64,000 bases of DNA, from NCBI GenBank assembly GCA_020025545.1, contig JAHHRX010000004.1, positions 1 to 64,000 of the forward strand. Reading direction: 5' to 3'. Origin of the DNA: Oscillospiraceae bacterium (lineage in GTDB: Bacteria > Bacillota > Clostridia > Oscillospirales > Oscillospiraceae). This document shows positions 1 through 8,872 of the stretch, piece by piece (within the stretch, counting starts at the first letter, position 1; each line of letters begins with the position of its first letter). A program made the translations under genes and the position numbers. Below the pieces are notes generated by a model. It was not told the DNA's origin and did not search any database. It worked only from the letters and a program-made list of their open reading frames with translations.

Positions 1-53
1 CAGTGAACACTAGAACCTGAATCTAGCGAGTCTACCAATTCCACCACTCGCCC
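1..53 (-). tRNA. tRNA-Leu(CAG), 3' part cut by window edge
   Basis: Read on the minus strand, the 5' acceptor strand GGGCGAG is followed by a D-arm and then the anticodon stem CTAGA/TCTAG with loop TTCAGGT, giving anticodon CAG. The long variable arm, T-arm and 3' end lie outside the window. A consensus promoter sits about 40 bases upstream. Confidence 0.9.
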
Positions 54-94
54 ATTTTCAATTTCAGCCGTGAGCTCTCGCTCAACGCTTGAAT

Positions 95-123
95 ATGATA
101 CCACGCAATCTGCCATTTGTCAA
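95..123 (-). promoter_or_regulatory. promoter of tRNA-Leu
   Basis: On the minus strand TTGACA, a 17-base spacer and TATCAT lie about 40 bases upstream of the tRNA 5' end. This is the best match to a sigma-A promoter in the gap between the tRNA and the next gene. Confidence 0.8.
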
Positions 124-319
124 CAACTTTTTGTCGGTTCCTGAAAGTTTCTATTCCTTGCAGGAAAGCATACAAGGATAGCCCTTCTGCATCCACTTTA
201 CGGCCATCAAACCGCACTTCAAAAGGATCCACCACGAAAACTCCTCCGATCTGCAAAAACACTTCCCTTTTCTCTCAAAAAATGCTATACTGTACAAAAT
301 ACCAAATGGGGGTTATTTC

Positions 320-2260
320 ATGGAGTTTTTACCTATTTGCAGGCGGGATATGCTGGATCGCGGCTGGGAGCAGTGTGATTTTGTATATGTGATCGGCGAT
401 GCCTATGTGGATCACCCCTCCTTTGGCCACGCCATTATCAGTCGGATTCTGGAAAGCCACGGTTATACCGTCGGCATTATTTCTCAGCCTAACTGGAGGG
501 ATCCTGCCTCTATCAATATTTACGGAAGGCCCCGTCTTGGCTTTTTGGTTACCGGCGGCAACATTGACCCCATGGTAAACCACTATTCCGTCAGCAAGCA
601 CCGCCGCAAAACCGATGCCTATACCCCAGGCGGTGTCATCGGCAAGCGCCCTGACAATACCACTGTTGTCTACTGTAATCTGATTCGGCAGACCTACAAG
701 GATGTCCCCATTCTCATTGGCGGCATCGAAGCCAGTCTTCGCCGGCTGGCGCACTATGATTATATGTCCGACAGCCTCAAGCGTTCCATTCTTCTGGATT
801 CTCAAGCGGATCTTCTGCTCTACGGCATGGGTGAAAAGAGCATTGTAGAGGTGGCAGATGCCCTCAATTCAGGTCTGGACGTGAAGGACATCACCTATAT
901 TGACGGTACGGTATTCAAAACGCATGAGCTGGACGACAGCCTGCCTACCATCGTGCTTCCCTCTTACGATGCACTGAAGGACAACCGCCGTATCTATGCA
1001 GAGTCCTTCCGGGTGCAATACGGAAACTGTGATCCCTTCACTGCAAAACGTCTGGCTGAGCCTTATGGCAAGGAATTTGTTGTGCAGAACCCGCCCCAGA
1101 AGCCGCTTACTACGGAAGAAATGGATGCGGTCTACGATTTGCCCTACTGCCGCAACTATCATCCCAGCTATGAAAAACTGGGGGGCGTGCCCGCAATCGA
1201 AGAGGTGAAATTCAGCCTTGTAAGCAACCGGGGATGCTTTGGTGCCTGTTCTTTCTGCGCGCTTACTTTCCATCAGGGGCGAATCGTGCAGGTTCGCAGT
1301 CATGAATCCATTCTCAAGGAAGCAGAGCGAATGGTGAAAGACCCGGATTTTAAGGGATACATCCACGATGTAGGTGGCCCTACCGCCAATTTCCGCCATC
1401 CCGCCTGCGAAAAGCAGATGAGCAAGGGAGCCTGTCCCCATCGCCAGTGTCTCTACCCCACTCCCTGCAAAAACATAAATGCGGATCACTCCGACTATGT
1501 GGCGCTCCTGCGGAAGCTGCGGAAGATCCCGGGCGTTAAAAAAGTCTTTGTCCGAAGCGGCATCCGTTTTGACTATCTGCTGGCAGACCGTAAGGATACT
1601 TTCTTCAAGGAACTGGTGCAGTATCATATTTCCGGTCAGCTGAAGGTTGCTCCGGAGCATGTTGCCGATGCTGTTCTCTGCCGCATGGGAAAGCCCAGAA
1701 ATGCAGTTTATAATCGCTTTGTTGACAAATATTTTGCCCTCAACAAGCAGTATGGCATGAACCAGTATCTGGTTCCCTACCTCATGTCCAGTCATCCCGG
1801 CTCCACCATGAAAGAGGCCGTGGAACTGGCAGAATACATCCGGGATATGGGCTACAATCCCGAGCAGGTGCAGGACTTCTACCCCACCCCCTCCACCCTA
1901 TCCACGGTGATGTATTATACCGGTCTGGACCCCAGAACCATGGAAAAGGTCTATGTCCCCACAGATCCCCACGAAAAGGCCATGCAGCGAGCCCTGATCC
2001 AGTACCGCAATCCCAAAAACTACTATCTTGTAAAGGAAGCGCTTCTGAAGGCCCATCGGGAAGATCTCATCGGCTCCGGTCCCAAATGCCTGATTCGCGC
2101 CGTGCCGCCAAAGGCAGGTTCTTATTCTGCGCCCCCTAAAAAGTATGCAGCTCCCGGAAAGGGCAGCAGCAAGCCTAAGGGTGCTTCCCGTCAAAGCCGT
2201 CCGGCACCTAAAAAAGCACCGCCCAAAGCCCCAGCCGCAAAAGGCAAAAAGAGAAGATAA
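320..2260 (+). CDS. ygiQ: YgiQ family radical SAM protein
   Basis: This is a 646-residue member of the YgiQ (UPF0313) radical SAM family, whose substrate is unknown. The iron-sulfur cluster motif CX3CX2C is at Cys306, Cys310 and Cys313, preceded by a long N-terminal domain (residues 1-290) with the family's VIGDAYVDHPSFG stretch. The start follows GGGGG by 7 bases, and a possible extended -10 TGCTATACT lies at 283-291. The last ~50 residues are a Lys/Pro/Ala-rich tail, probably disordered and possibly nucleic-acid binding (inference). The gene stands alone with its own terminator. Family assignment is firm; the biochemical role is not known. Confidence 0.95.
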   Translation: MEFLPICRRDMLDRGWEQCDFVYVIGDAYVDHPSFGHAIISRILESHGYTVGIISQPNWRDPASINIYGRPRLGFLVTGGNIDPMVNHYSVSKHRRKTDAYTPGGVIGKRPDNTTVVYCNLIRQTYKDVPILIGGIEASLRRLAHYDYMSDSLKRSILLDSQADLLLYGMGEKSIVEVADALNSGLDVKDITYIDGTVFKTHELDDSLPTIVLPSYDALKDNRRIYAESFRVQYGNCDPFTAKRLAEPYGKEFVVQNPPQKPLTTEEMDAVYDLPYCRNYHPSYEKLGGVPAIEEVKFSLVSNRGCFGACSFCALTFHQGRIVQVRSHESILKEAERMVKDPDFKGYIHDVGGPTANFRHPACEKQMSKGACPHRQCLYPTPCKNINADHSDYVALLRKLRKIPGVKKVFVRSGIRFDYLLADRKDTFFKELVQYHISGQLKVAPEHVADAVLCRMGKPRNAVYNRFVDKYFALNKQYGMNQYLVPYLMSSHPGSTMKEAVELAEYIRDMGYNPEQVQDFYPTPSTLSTVMYYTGLDPRTMEKVYVPTDPHEKAMQRALIQYRNPKNYYLVKEALLKAHREDLIGSGPKCLIRAVPPKAGSYSAPPKKYAAPGKGSSKPKGASRQSRPAPKKAPPKAPAAKGKKRR

Positions 2261-2265
2261 CCGTC

Positions 2266-2297
2266 AGCAGCACCCTGTTTCAGAGGGTGCTGCTTTT
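2266..2297 (+). terminator. terminator after ygiQ
   Basis: An 11-bp perfect stem (AGCAGCACCCT with its complement) and short loop, followed by TTTTCC, starts 6 bases after the ygiQ stop. Confidence 0.85.
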
Positions 2298-2382
2298 CCG
2301 TTGGACACATTTTTAAAAATCTGTTCTGTGCGGGTGCATTTTCCCATAGGATGTTCCATACATCTGAAATTGAGGTGGTACT

Positions 2383-2994
2383 ATGGAAAATTCGGCTAAT
2401 AAAATCACACTGCGGGGAGAACTGGAACAACTGCCCATTTTCTCCCACGAAAATCACGGGAAGAAATTTTACCGTTTTACCCTTGTAGTTCCCCGGCTTT
2501 CCGGGAATGTGGACACTTTGCCGGTCATCGCTGAGGAACAGGTGCTTTGCAGCATGGATCTTACCGGCGGCGAAATGCTCACGGTAACCGGTCAGATCCG
2601 CTCCCACAACTACCGTCAGGGCGGTGCAAGGCATCTTCTCATTTTTGTATTTGCAAACAGCATCCTCTGTGAGGACGGGGAACCGATCAACGATGTTTCC
2701 GTGGAAGGGCCGCTGTGCAAGGAGCCCATCTATCGCCGCACTCCCCTGGGGCGGGAAATCTGCGATGTGATGCTGGCCGTCCCCAGAGCCTTTAAGCGGG
2801 CGGACTATCTGCCGTGCATTCTATGGGGGCGGACTGCCAGCGAGGTATCTCTATGTCACACACGGGATCACATCCACATCAGCGGCAGGCTTCAAAGCCG
2901 TACTTACACAAAGCTGACTCCGGAGGGTACCGAAGAACGGACCGCCTATGAAATTTCTGCTCTCTCAGCAGAAATATCCGAGGATCCAATTTAA
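2383..2994 (+). CDS. SSB-like protein with two OB-folds
   Basis: This 203-residue protein appears to hold two consecutive single-stranded-DNA-binding OB-folds, about residues 5-100 and 105-195. The second half is easiest to recognise: PIYRRTPLGREICDVMLAV, then DYLPCILWGRTA and ISGRLQSRTYTK follow the SSB/PriB order of motifs. There is no acidic SSB tip, so it is probably not the main replicative SSB and more likely an accessory or primosomal-type protein (inference). AGGTGG precedes the ATG. Its 3' end overlaps the 3' end of convergent feoB by 30 bases. Confidence 0.8.
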   Translation: MENSANKITLRGELEQLPIFSHENHGKKFYRFTLVVPRLSGNVDTLPVIAEEQVLCSMDLTGGEMLTVTGQIRSHNYRQGGARHLLIFVFANSILCEDGEPINDVSVEGPLCKEPIYRRTPLGREICDVMLAVPRAFKRADYLPCILWGRTASEVSLCHTRDHIHISGRLQSRTYTKLTPEGTEERTAYEISALSAEISEDPI

Positions 2995-4743
2995 GAAAAA
3001 GCAAACAAGCATACCGACAGCGGTGGGCAGGACAAATGCCGCCGCTGTTTTTTTCAGGCTTCCGGTCTCCTTGTAAATCGTCACCAGCGTGGTTCCGCAG
3101 GGCCAGTGGAACAGCGTAAACACCATGGTACAGATGGCAGTTTTCGCTGACCATCCGGCAGCAAGGATCAGCTCCTCCTCCATGCCTGTGATTGCATGAA
3201 GGCTTCCAAGGCCGGAAAGTCCCATGAGAATCACAGGTACTACCAGCTCATTTGCCGGCATAGCAAGGATAAACGCCAGCAAAATTATGCCGTTCATGCC
3301 CAGCTTCCGGGCAAATGGGTCTAAAAATCCTGTTGCTATGCCCATCAGCTGCGTGTGCGCCACCAGCCAAAGGATGATTCCGGCAGGCGCCGCAATTTTC
3401 AGTGCCCGCCAGCCGATTTTAACTGTTCTGTCAAATACGGAGCGCACCAGCACCTGCATCACCCGAGGTCTGCGGAAAGGCGGCATTTCCATAAGAAATG
3501 TGCTTTCCCTGTGGCGCAGCACCGTTTTGCTGAGGACCCCGGAAACCGCCATGGCTCCCAGAACCCCGAGAATCAAAAAACCTGCTACCAGCAGCGCCGC
3601 AACGCCTCCGTGGAAGAAAAGTCCTGCCAAAAGGATCAGCGTGGGAAATCGCCCGTTGCAGGGGATCATGGCATTTGTGAGGATGGCAATCAGTCGCTCC
3701 CTTGGGGAAGCAATAATCCGGCAGCCCGTGACGCCTACCACATTGCAGCCCAAACCCATACACATGGTAAGTGCCTGTTTTCCGCAGCCTCCGCAGCGGC
3801 GCATCCCGCCATCCAGCAGAAAAGCCATTCGGGGCAGATACCCCACATCCTCAAGCAGTGTAAAAAGCGGGAAAAAGATTGCCATAGGCGGCAGCATAAC
3901 AGAAATCACCTGCGCAGAAGTTGCATAAGCCCCGTCAATCAGCATGCCCTGAAGCCACTCAGGAAATCCACGGCAAAGCTGACGCAAAGATGTATAGCCC
4001 TTGTCAAACAGCGTGTGCAGCATCTCTGACGGAACATTGGCGCCCCAAATGGTAATCCATACCAGTAAAAACAGCAGCCCCAGCAATATGGGGATACCGT
4101 AGCGACGGCTTACCAAAATCTTATCTACTTTCAGCCGCAGCTCATCTTTGTTCTTTTCGGTTTTTACACAGAGTCCGGCAATCCGTTCGGCTTCTGAAAT
4201 GACATCCACTTCCGGATTGATGGTTTCCGAGACTGCATAATTCCTTTGCTCCAAAAGAGCAATTAAGCGATCCAGTCCCTGCTTCTTACCGGCAGCTGCC
4301 AGAATTACCTGTGCACCGAAGTTTTCCGACAGCGTCTTTGCATCAATACGGATGCCTTTTCGCTTGGCTTCGTCCATAAGATTGACACAGAGTATCATTT
4401 TCTTTGTTATTTTTCGGATTTCCAACGCCAATATCAGCGATCGTTCCAGGCTGGTTCCGTCGCAGATCACCACGGTACAGTCCGCTTGGCCGGACGATAT
4501 ATACTCTGCCGCAATTTGCTCGTCTTCACCGCCGCCGGAAAGAGCGTATGTTCCCGGCAGGTCTACAAATTCATAAATTTGGTTTCCCTGTCGGTGTCTG
4601 CCTCGGGCCACGCTTACGGTTTTTCCGGGCCAGTTTCCCGTGTGCTGGTGCATACCTGTAAGCGCGTTAAACAGGGTGGATTTTCCAACATTGGGGTTCC
4701 CCGCCAATGCTATGGTCATCTTTTGCGGCTCAGTCTGCTTCAC
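2965..4743 (-). CDS. feoB: ferrous iron transporter FeoB
   Basis: FeoB imports Fe2+ across the cytoplasmic membrane with an N-terminal G domain. Visible are G1 GNPNVGKS (15-22), G3 DLPGTY (about 60), G4 NLMDE (about 120), and then the polytopic membrane part with the family segments around GLGCN and PCNGRFPTL. At 592 residues it is at the short end for the family, but no domain is obviously missing. It starts with GTG and overlaps the feoA stop by 4 bases (GTGA), so the two are translationally coupled. Confidence 0.96.
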   Translation of the reverse strand: MKQTEPQKMTIALAGNPNVGKSTLFNALTGMHQHTGNWPGKTVSVARGRHRQGNQIYEFVDLPGTYALSGGGEDEQIAAEYISSGQADCTVVICDGTSLERSLILALEIRKITKKMILCVNLMDEAKRKGIRIDAKTLSENFGAQVILAAAGKKQGLDRLIALLEQRNYAVSETINPEVDVISEAERIAGLCVKTEKNKDELRLKVDKILVSRRYGIPILLGLLFLLVWITIWGANVPSEMLHTLFDKGYTSLRQLCRGFPEWLQGMLIDGAYATSAQVISVMLPPMAIFFPLFTLLEDVGYLPRMAFLLDGGMRRCGGCGKQALTMCMGLGCNVVGVTGCRIIASPRERLIAILTNAMIPCNGRFPTLILLAGLFFHGGVAALLVAGFLILGVLGAMAVSGVLSKTVLRHRESTFLMEMPPFRRPRVMQVLVRSVFDRTVKIGWRALKIAAPAGIILWLVAHTQLMGIATGFLDPFARKLGMNGIILLAFILAMPANELVVPVILMGLSGLGSLHAITGMEEELILAAGWSAKTAICTMVFTLFHWPCGTTLVTIYKETGSLKKTAAAFVLPTAVGMLVCFFLNWILGYFC

Positions 4744-4970
4744 AGAATGCGAACCCGGATATTTTCTAAATCCCGGGTTCGCATGGCTATCATGGTCTGC
4801 CGAAGCTCCACCGCTGCAACGCCGCCGTCAGGGCTTCGGTATCGGCATGTCACCTCCGTCCCCGGCACAAATCCGAAGGCGTGAAGGCGTTTTATAAGGC
4901 TTTCTCCACAGTCCATAGCCGTTACGGAGCCTTTTACATCATTGGGTACTTGGGAAAGTTTTCGTTCCAT
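4740..4970 (-). CDS. feoA: FeoA, SH3-like partner of FeoB
   Basis: This 76-residue FeoA-type SH3-fold protein supports FeoB function at the cytoplasmic face of the membrane. The motif run LHAFGFVPGTEVTC and the final RDLENIRV are typical. The start is the ATG at 4970 because GGGAGG lies 7 bases upstream; the frame stays open further upstream but without a ribosome site. It is the first gene of feoAB. I see no clear Fur or IdeR operator by eye. Confidence 0.92.
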   Translation of the reverse strand: MERKLSQVPNDVKGSVTAMDCGESLIKRLHAFGFVPGTEVTCRYRSPDGGVAAVELRQTMIAMRTRDLENIRVRIL

Positions 4971-5050
4971 AATCAATCCTCCCATCTTTTTAGTACCATC
5001 ATAGCCGCAAAAAACAAAAGTGTGCAGATCAATCTTCCAATTTTCGAAAC

Positions 5051-5063
5051 TTTGTGGTAGAAT
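5051..5063 (+). promoter_or_regulatory. extended -10 promoter for nth
   Basis: TGTGGTAGAAT lies about 20 bases before the nth start, with a weak TTCCAA -35 at 5035-5040. The same extended -10 string recurs before several other genes in this window. Confidence 0.6.
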
Positions 5064-5084
5064 CATGCCATGAGGTGCTTTGCT

Positions 5085-5714
5085 ATGAAAGAAAAAGTTC
5101 AATCTATTATCGATATTCTAAAAAATCGTTATCCGAATCCCCTGTGTGCCCTGCACTATACCAAGGATTACGAGCTGATGATCGCCGTCCGTCTGTCTGC
5201 CCAATGCACGGACGCCCGGGTGAATCTGGTCACCCCCAAGCTCTTTGAAACATATCCCACACTGGAAGCCATGGCAGAAGCGGACATCGGTCACATTGAG
5301 GAGCTGGTTCATTCCTGCGGCTTCTATAAGCACAAAGCAAGAGACATTGTGCTGGGCTGCCAGATGCTTCTGAATGATTATGGCGGAAAAGTCCCCGGTA
5401 CCATGGAGGAGCTGCTGAAAATTCCCGGTGTGGGGCGTAAAACCGCAAATCTCCTGCTGGGAGACCTCTATCGTGTTCCCGGCAGCGTGGTCTGTGACAC
5501 CCATTGCATCCGCATCTGCGGACGGCTGGGGCTGAGCCACGGCAAGGAGCCGGAAAAGGTAGAAATGCAGCTGCGTCAAATTCTTCCCCCTGCGGAAAGC
5601 TCCGATTTCTGCCACCGTATTGTCCTTTTCGGCCGTGAAATCTGCACCGCCAGAAATCCCAAATGCGCAGAATGTCCCCTGGCTGTCCATTGCGGCGAAA
5701 TCAATCAGGCATAA
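5085..5714 (+). CDS. nth: endonuclease III
   Basis: This 209-residue HhH-GPD DNA glycosylase/AP lyase removes oxidised pyrimidines. The helix-hairpin-helix IPGVGRKTA carries catalytic Lys119, and catalytic Asp138 is in VCDTH. The C-terminal 4Fe-4S loop CX6CX2CX5C is complete (Cys187, 194, 197, 203). The start at 5085 is preferred over the ATG at 5070 because GAGGTG precedes it by about 7 bases. It is transcribed divergently from feoAB. Confidence 0.96.
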   Translation: MKEKVQSIIDILKNRYPNPLCALHYTKDYELMIAVRLSAQCTDARVNLVTPKLFETYPTLEAMAEADIGHIEELVHSCGFYKHKARDIVLGCQMLLNDYGGKVPGTMEELLKIPGVGRKTANLLLGDLYRVPGSVVCDTHCIRICGRLGLSHGKEPEKVEMQLRQILPPAESSDFCHRIVLFGREICTARNPKCAECPLAVHCGEINQA

Positions 5715-5724
5715 GTACATACTT

Positions 5725-5768
5725 CCCTCCCCGCAGGCATAGGATAAATGCGGGGAGGGATTTCTTTT
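5725..5768 (+). terminator. terminator after nth, overlapping the next ribosome site
   Basis: An 11-bp perfect stem CCCTCCCCGCA/TGCGGGGAGGG (5725-5735 and 5749-5759) with a 13-base loop is followed by ATTTCTTTT. The 3' arm contains the GGGGAGGG that serves as the ribosome site of the next gene, whose TTG start lies in the T-tract. Confidence 0.85.
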
Positions 5769-7260
5769 GCACAAAAAGCTGCCTATTTTCTACAGTGCCA
5801 TGCTGCTGACAGTGGTAAACCTGCTGCTGCGGCTTGTGGGTACCTGTTTTCAAGTATATCTGTCCGGCAGGATCGGCGCTGAGGGCATCGGTCTGCTGCA
5901 GTTGGTGATGAGTGTCGGTTCCTTCGCCATGGTAGGAGGCATGGCCGGCATCCGCACGGCAACCATCTATCTGACCGCTGAAGAATACGGAGCAAAGCAC
6001 AAAGGCGGCACCTATTGGCTTCTTTCCGGATGCAGTTTTTACAGCATTCTTTCCAGCGCTGCCGTTGGCGGGGGCATATACATATTTGCACCATACATTG
6101 CAACAAACTGGATTGGTAATGCGCAAATCGTTGAGTCCGTCCGATTATATGCAGCCTTTCTTCCGGTAAACTGTCTGTGCGGTGTTCTCTCCGGATATTT
6201 TACCGGAGCTAACCGAATCGGGACTCTGGCAGCCGTTGAGGTTGCCGAACAAATTTGCAGCATGATTTGCACCACTGCTCTGCTTGGACTGTGGGCAGGC
6301 AGTATTCCTGAGCGAGCCTGCCTTTCTGTGGTTTTAGGCAGCGGTTTGGGTGCCTGCGTTACCCTCGTGAGCCTGATGATCCTGCGGATTGCCGAAAAGC
6401 CGGAGCCGTCCCCCCGCATACCGGTAACCAATCGGATTTTGCAGGCCGCCGTTCCTCTGGCGCTGGCAGATGATCTCCGCACCGGCATCTCCACACTGGA
6501 GCAGATCATGGTTCCCAAACGGCTGGCACTGTACCCGGCGCTCCTCTCACCACTGGCGGCCTTCGGCACAATATATGGCATGGTTTTCCCTCTGCTTATG
6601 TTCCCGGTTGCAATCCTTTACGGACTAACGGAGCTGCTGGTGCCTGAGCTCGCCCGATGCAAGGCATCCGGCAGCACCAAACGAATCTCTTATTTGGTGC
6701 AGAAGAGTCTGCGGGTCACACTTTTTTACGGTCTTATCTGCAGCGGGCTTCTCTACCTGTGTGCCGATGACCTGTGCCGCATTCTCTTTCAGAGTGAACT
6801 TGCCGCCCGGTATCTCAAAGCTTTTGCGCCTCTGGCGGTCATGCTATACTGCGATACCGTCACCGATGCCATGATCAAAGGGCTGGGCCAGCAAAAAGCC
6901 TCGGTGCGGTATAACATCCTTACAAACTCTCTGGATGTATTTTTACTCTATCTTCTTCTCCCGGTGTACGGTATCGGCGGTTACTGTGTCAGCTTTGTTA
7001 TCACCCATATGCTGAATTTCTGTTTAAGTATTCGCAGATTGCTGAAAATCAGCGGAAAAATATCAAACATCATCACTCCCCTGCTGGCACTTCCCTCTGG
7101 GGCTTTCGCCGTCTGGATAGCATCATTGCTTTCCGTGACAGGTGCAAAAGCAGCCGCATTTCTGATTATTCTCTTTTGCCTGCTGATTCTTCTGCAAGTA
7201 ATCAGACGGGAGGACTTTATCTGGCTCAAGGGTCTCATAAAGCGAACGGAAGCCTCATAA
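5767..7260 (+). CDS. SpoVB/MurJ-like polysaccharide (lipid-linked) flippase
   Basis: This 497-residue membrane protein of the MOP superfamily has about 12-14 hydrophobic segments spread evenly. The N-terminal stretch around SGRIGAEGIGLLQLVMS matches the conserved first helices of SpoVB-type flippases, which move lipid-linked sugars or lipid II across the membrane. The start is TTG at 5767, spaced correctly from GGGGAGGG; the next ATG (5800) would cut the first helix and has no ribosome site. Because the ribosome site is inside the nth terminator stem, expression may depend on readthrough or melting of that hairpin (inference). The exact substrate is unknown. Confidence 0.85.
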   Translation: MHKKLPIFYSAMLLTVVNLLLRLVGTCFQVYLSGRIGAEGIGLLQLVMSVGSFAMVGGMAGIRTATIYLTAEEYGAKHKGGTYWLLSGCSFYSILSSAAVGGGIYIFAPYIATNWIGNAQIVESVRLYAAFLPVNCLCGVLSGYFTGANRIGTLAAVEVAEQICSMICTTALLGLWAGSIPERACLSVVLGSGLGACVTLVSLMILRIAEKPEPSPRIPVTNRILQAAVPLALADDLRTGISTLEQIMVPKRLALYPALLSPLAAFGTIYGMVFPLLMFPVAILYGLTELLVPELARCKASGSTKRISYLVQKSLRVTLFYGLICSGLLYLCADDLCRILFQSELAARYLKAFAPLAVMLYCDTVTDAMIKGLGQQKASVRYNILTNSLDVFLLYLLLPVYGIGGYCVSFVITHMLNFCLSIRRLLKISGKISNIITPLLALPSGAFAVWIASLLSVTGAKAAAFLIILFCLLILLQVIRREDFIWLKGLIKRTEAS

Positions 7261-7277
7261 AATGCATCCAGATATGC

Positions 7278-7308
7278 AAAAAGTCCGGGTATTTCCCGGA
7301 CTTTTCAT
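7278..7308. terminator. bidirectional terminator between flippase and pepD
   Basis: The 9-bp stem AAGTCCGGG/CCCGGACTT with loop TATTT has A-runs on the left and T-runs on the right, so it works for both convergent genes. Confidence 0.88.
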
Positions 7309-7322
7309 TTATGGAATTTCAA

Positions 7323-8768
7323 TTAAAGAGCCTTTAGCGTTTCCAGCAGCAGCTTCCATGTTCTTTCGGTAGAAGCAATGTCCAGCTTTTCGCGGCTGGT
7401 GTGGATATCCTTCATGTTGGGTCCAATGGATACACAGTCGATACCGGGCAGCTTCTCACCCAGCAGGCCACACTCAAGGCCAGCATGTATGGCAACCACC
7501 TGCGGCTCCCTGCCATACATTCGTGTGAAGGTTTCCACCATCAGATCCCGCAGGCGGGAATCCTTCTTGTACTCCCAGGCGGGATAATCGCCCATCTGGG
7601 TATAAGCACCATCATAGAACTGGGCAAGCTCCCTCAGTTTTCCAAGGAGGTCGCACTTTTCACGATTGACGCTGCTACGCACGGCAAAGGTAAGGGTCGT
7701 TTCCTCATCGTTCAGCCGCAGAACGCCAAGATTCAGGCTGGTCTGCACCAGGCCCTTAATATCCTTGCTCCATGCCTGGATCCCGTTGGGAACCGCATTC
7801 AGCACTGCAACCACCTTGGCGCTGCACTCGGTAGTAAGCGCATTGCCGCCCATGGCATCCACATCGTCACCCCGAACCACCGCATTGGGCTCGTCGTACT
7901 GCTCCCGGATCTCCTTCTGAAGCTGCTGAGCAATGTCATTGATTCGCTCCAGATTGATACCCAAAGCCACAAAGCTCACCGTACAGGATCTGGGGATGGC
8001 GTTATCCTGCTCACCGCCGGAAAGCTGCGTGATACACAGGGGCATCAGCTTCTGAACACGGCTCAGGAATTCGCCCATAACCTTGTTGGCGTTGGCACGG
8101 TTCTTATGGATTTCCGCACCGGAGTGACCGCCTGTGAGTCCTTCCACTGTCAACCGGACACAGGGGCCATAGACAACACGGCGCTCTGCAGGCAAATGAA
8201 TCGTACCCCTTGCACCGCCGGCGCAGGAAACCGTAAATACGCCCTCATCCTCAGAATCCAGATTGATAAGGGTTCTGCCCCGGAACGCAGAAAGATCTAC
8301 ACCGGTAGCGCCCTCCATTCCGATTTCCTCATCCACTGTAAGGATGATTTCCAGAGGGGGATGCGGAATGGACTTATCTGCCAGAAGTGCCAAGCAGTAG
8401 GCAACAGCAATGCCGTCATCACCGCCCAAAGTGGTACCGTTGGCAAAAACATACTCATTATCATGGTCGATTTCCAGGCCGTCCGTCTCCATGTTGATTC
8501 GGCACCGCTCATCCGTTGCGCAGACCATATCCATGTGTCCCTGCAAAATGACCGGCTCGTGATCTTCATAGCCGCAGGTACCCTCCTGGAACATGACGAC
8601 ATTATTGAGTTCGTCCTGTACATAGCGGATTCCATGCTCTTTTGCAAAGGAAACCAGATAGTCACTGATCATCTTTGTATTCCGGGAACCATGAGGAATG
8701 GAACAGATTTTTTCAAAATACGCAAAAACAGAAGCAGGCTCCAGACCTGCCAGCTTTACAGCATCCAT
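7323..8768 (-). CDS. pepD: aminoacyl-histidine dipeptidase, M20 family
   Basis: This 481-residue cytosolic zinc dipeptidase of the M20/PepD type hydrolyses Xaa-His and related dipeptides. The metal site is visible: His78 and Asp80 in QGHMDMVC, Asp117 in GGDDG, and Glu147/Glu148 in VDEEIGMEG. The start at 8768 has AGGAGT 7 bases upstream; an in-frame ATG at 8786 lies at the predicted transcription start and is unlikely. It has its own promoter and a terminator shared with the convergent flippase gene. Confidence 0.93.
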   Translation of the reverse strand: MDAVKLAGLEPASVFAYFEKICSIPHGSRNTKMISDYLVSFAKEHGIRYVQDELNNVVMFQEGTCGYEDHEPVILQGHMDMVCATDERCRINMETDGLEIDHDNEYVFANGTTLGGDDGIAVAYCLALLADKSIPHPPLEIILTVDEEIGMEGATGVDLSAFRGRTLINLDSEDEGVFTVSCAGGARGTIHLPAERRVVYGPCVRLTVEGLTGGHSGAEIHKNRANANKVMGEFLSRVQKLMPLCITQLSGGEQDNAIPRSCTVSFVALGINLERINDIAQQLQKEIREQYDEPNAVVRGDDVDAMGGNALTTECSAKVVAVLNAVPNGIQAWSKDIKGLVQTSLNLGVLRLNDEETTLTFAVRSSVNREKCDLLGKLRELAQFYDGAYTQMGDYPAWEYKKDSRLRDLMVETFTRMYGREPQVVAIHAGLECGLLGEKLPGIDCVSIGPNMKDIHTSREKLDIASTERTWKLLLETLKAL

Positions 8769-8798
8769 AGTAACACTCCTTATCATTGTTTTTCTAGT

Positions 8799-8827
8799 AT
8801 TCTACCACAGAGAAGTGGGAATGTCCA
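8799..8827 (-). promoter_or_regulatory. promoter of pepD
   Basis: On the minus strand TGGACA, a 17-base spacer and TAGAAT preceded by TGG form an extended -10 (TGTGGTAGAAT). Confidence 0.75.
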
Positions 8828-8861
8828 TAAAAATAACCACAGAGCAACGCCCTGTGGTTAT
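8826..8861 (-). terminator. terminator after secG
   Basis: The 10-bp perfect stem ATAACCACAG/CTGTGGTTAT with a 9-base loop is followed on the minus strand by TTTTATGG. It overlaps the -35 region of pepD. Confidence 0.85.
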
Positions 8862-8872
8862 CTCTTTATAGA

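Noticed and set aside
32..262. Minus-strand open frame of 76 codons ending inside tRNA-Leu
   Set aside because: It runs through the consensus promoter of the tRNA and 22 bases into the tRNA itself; the protein resembles nothing I know. A GGAGG plus GTG inside it is probably chance.
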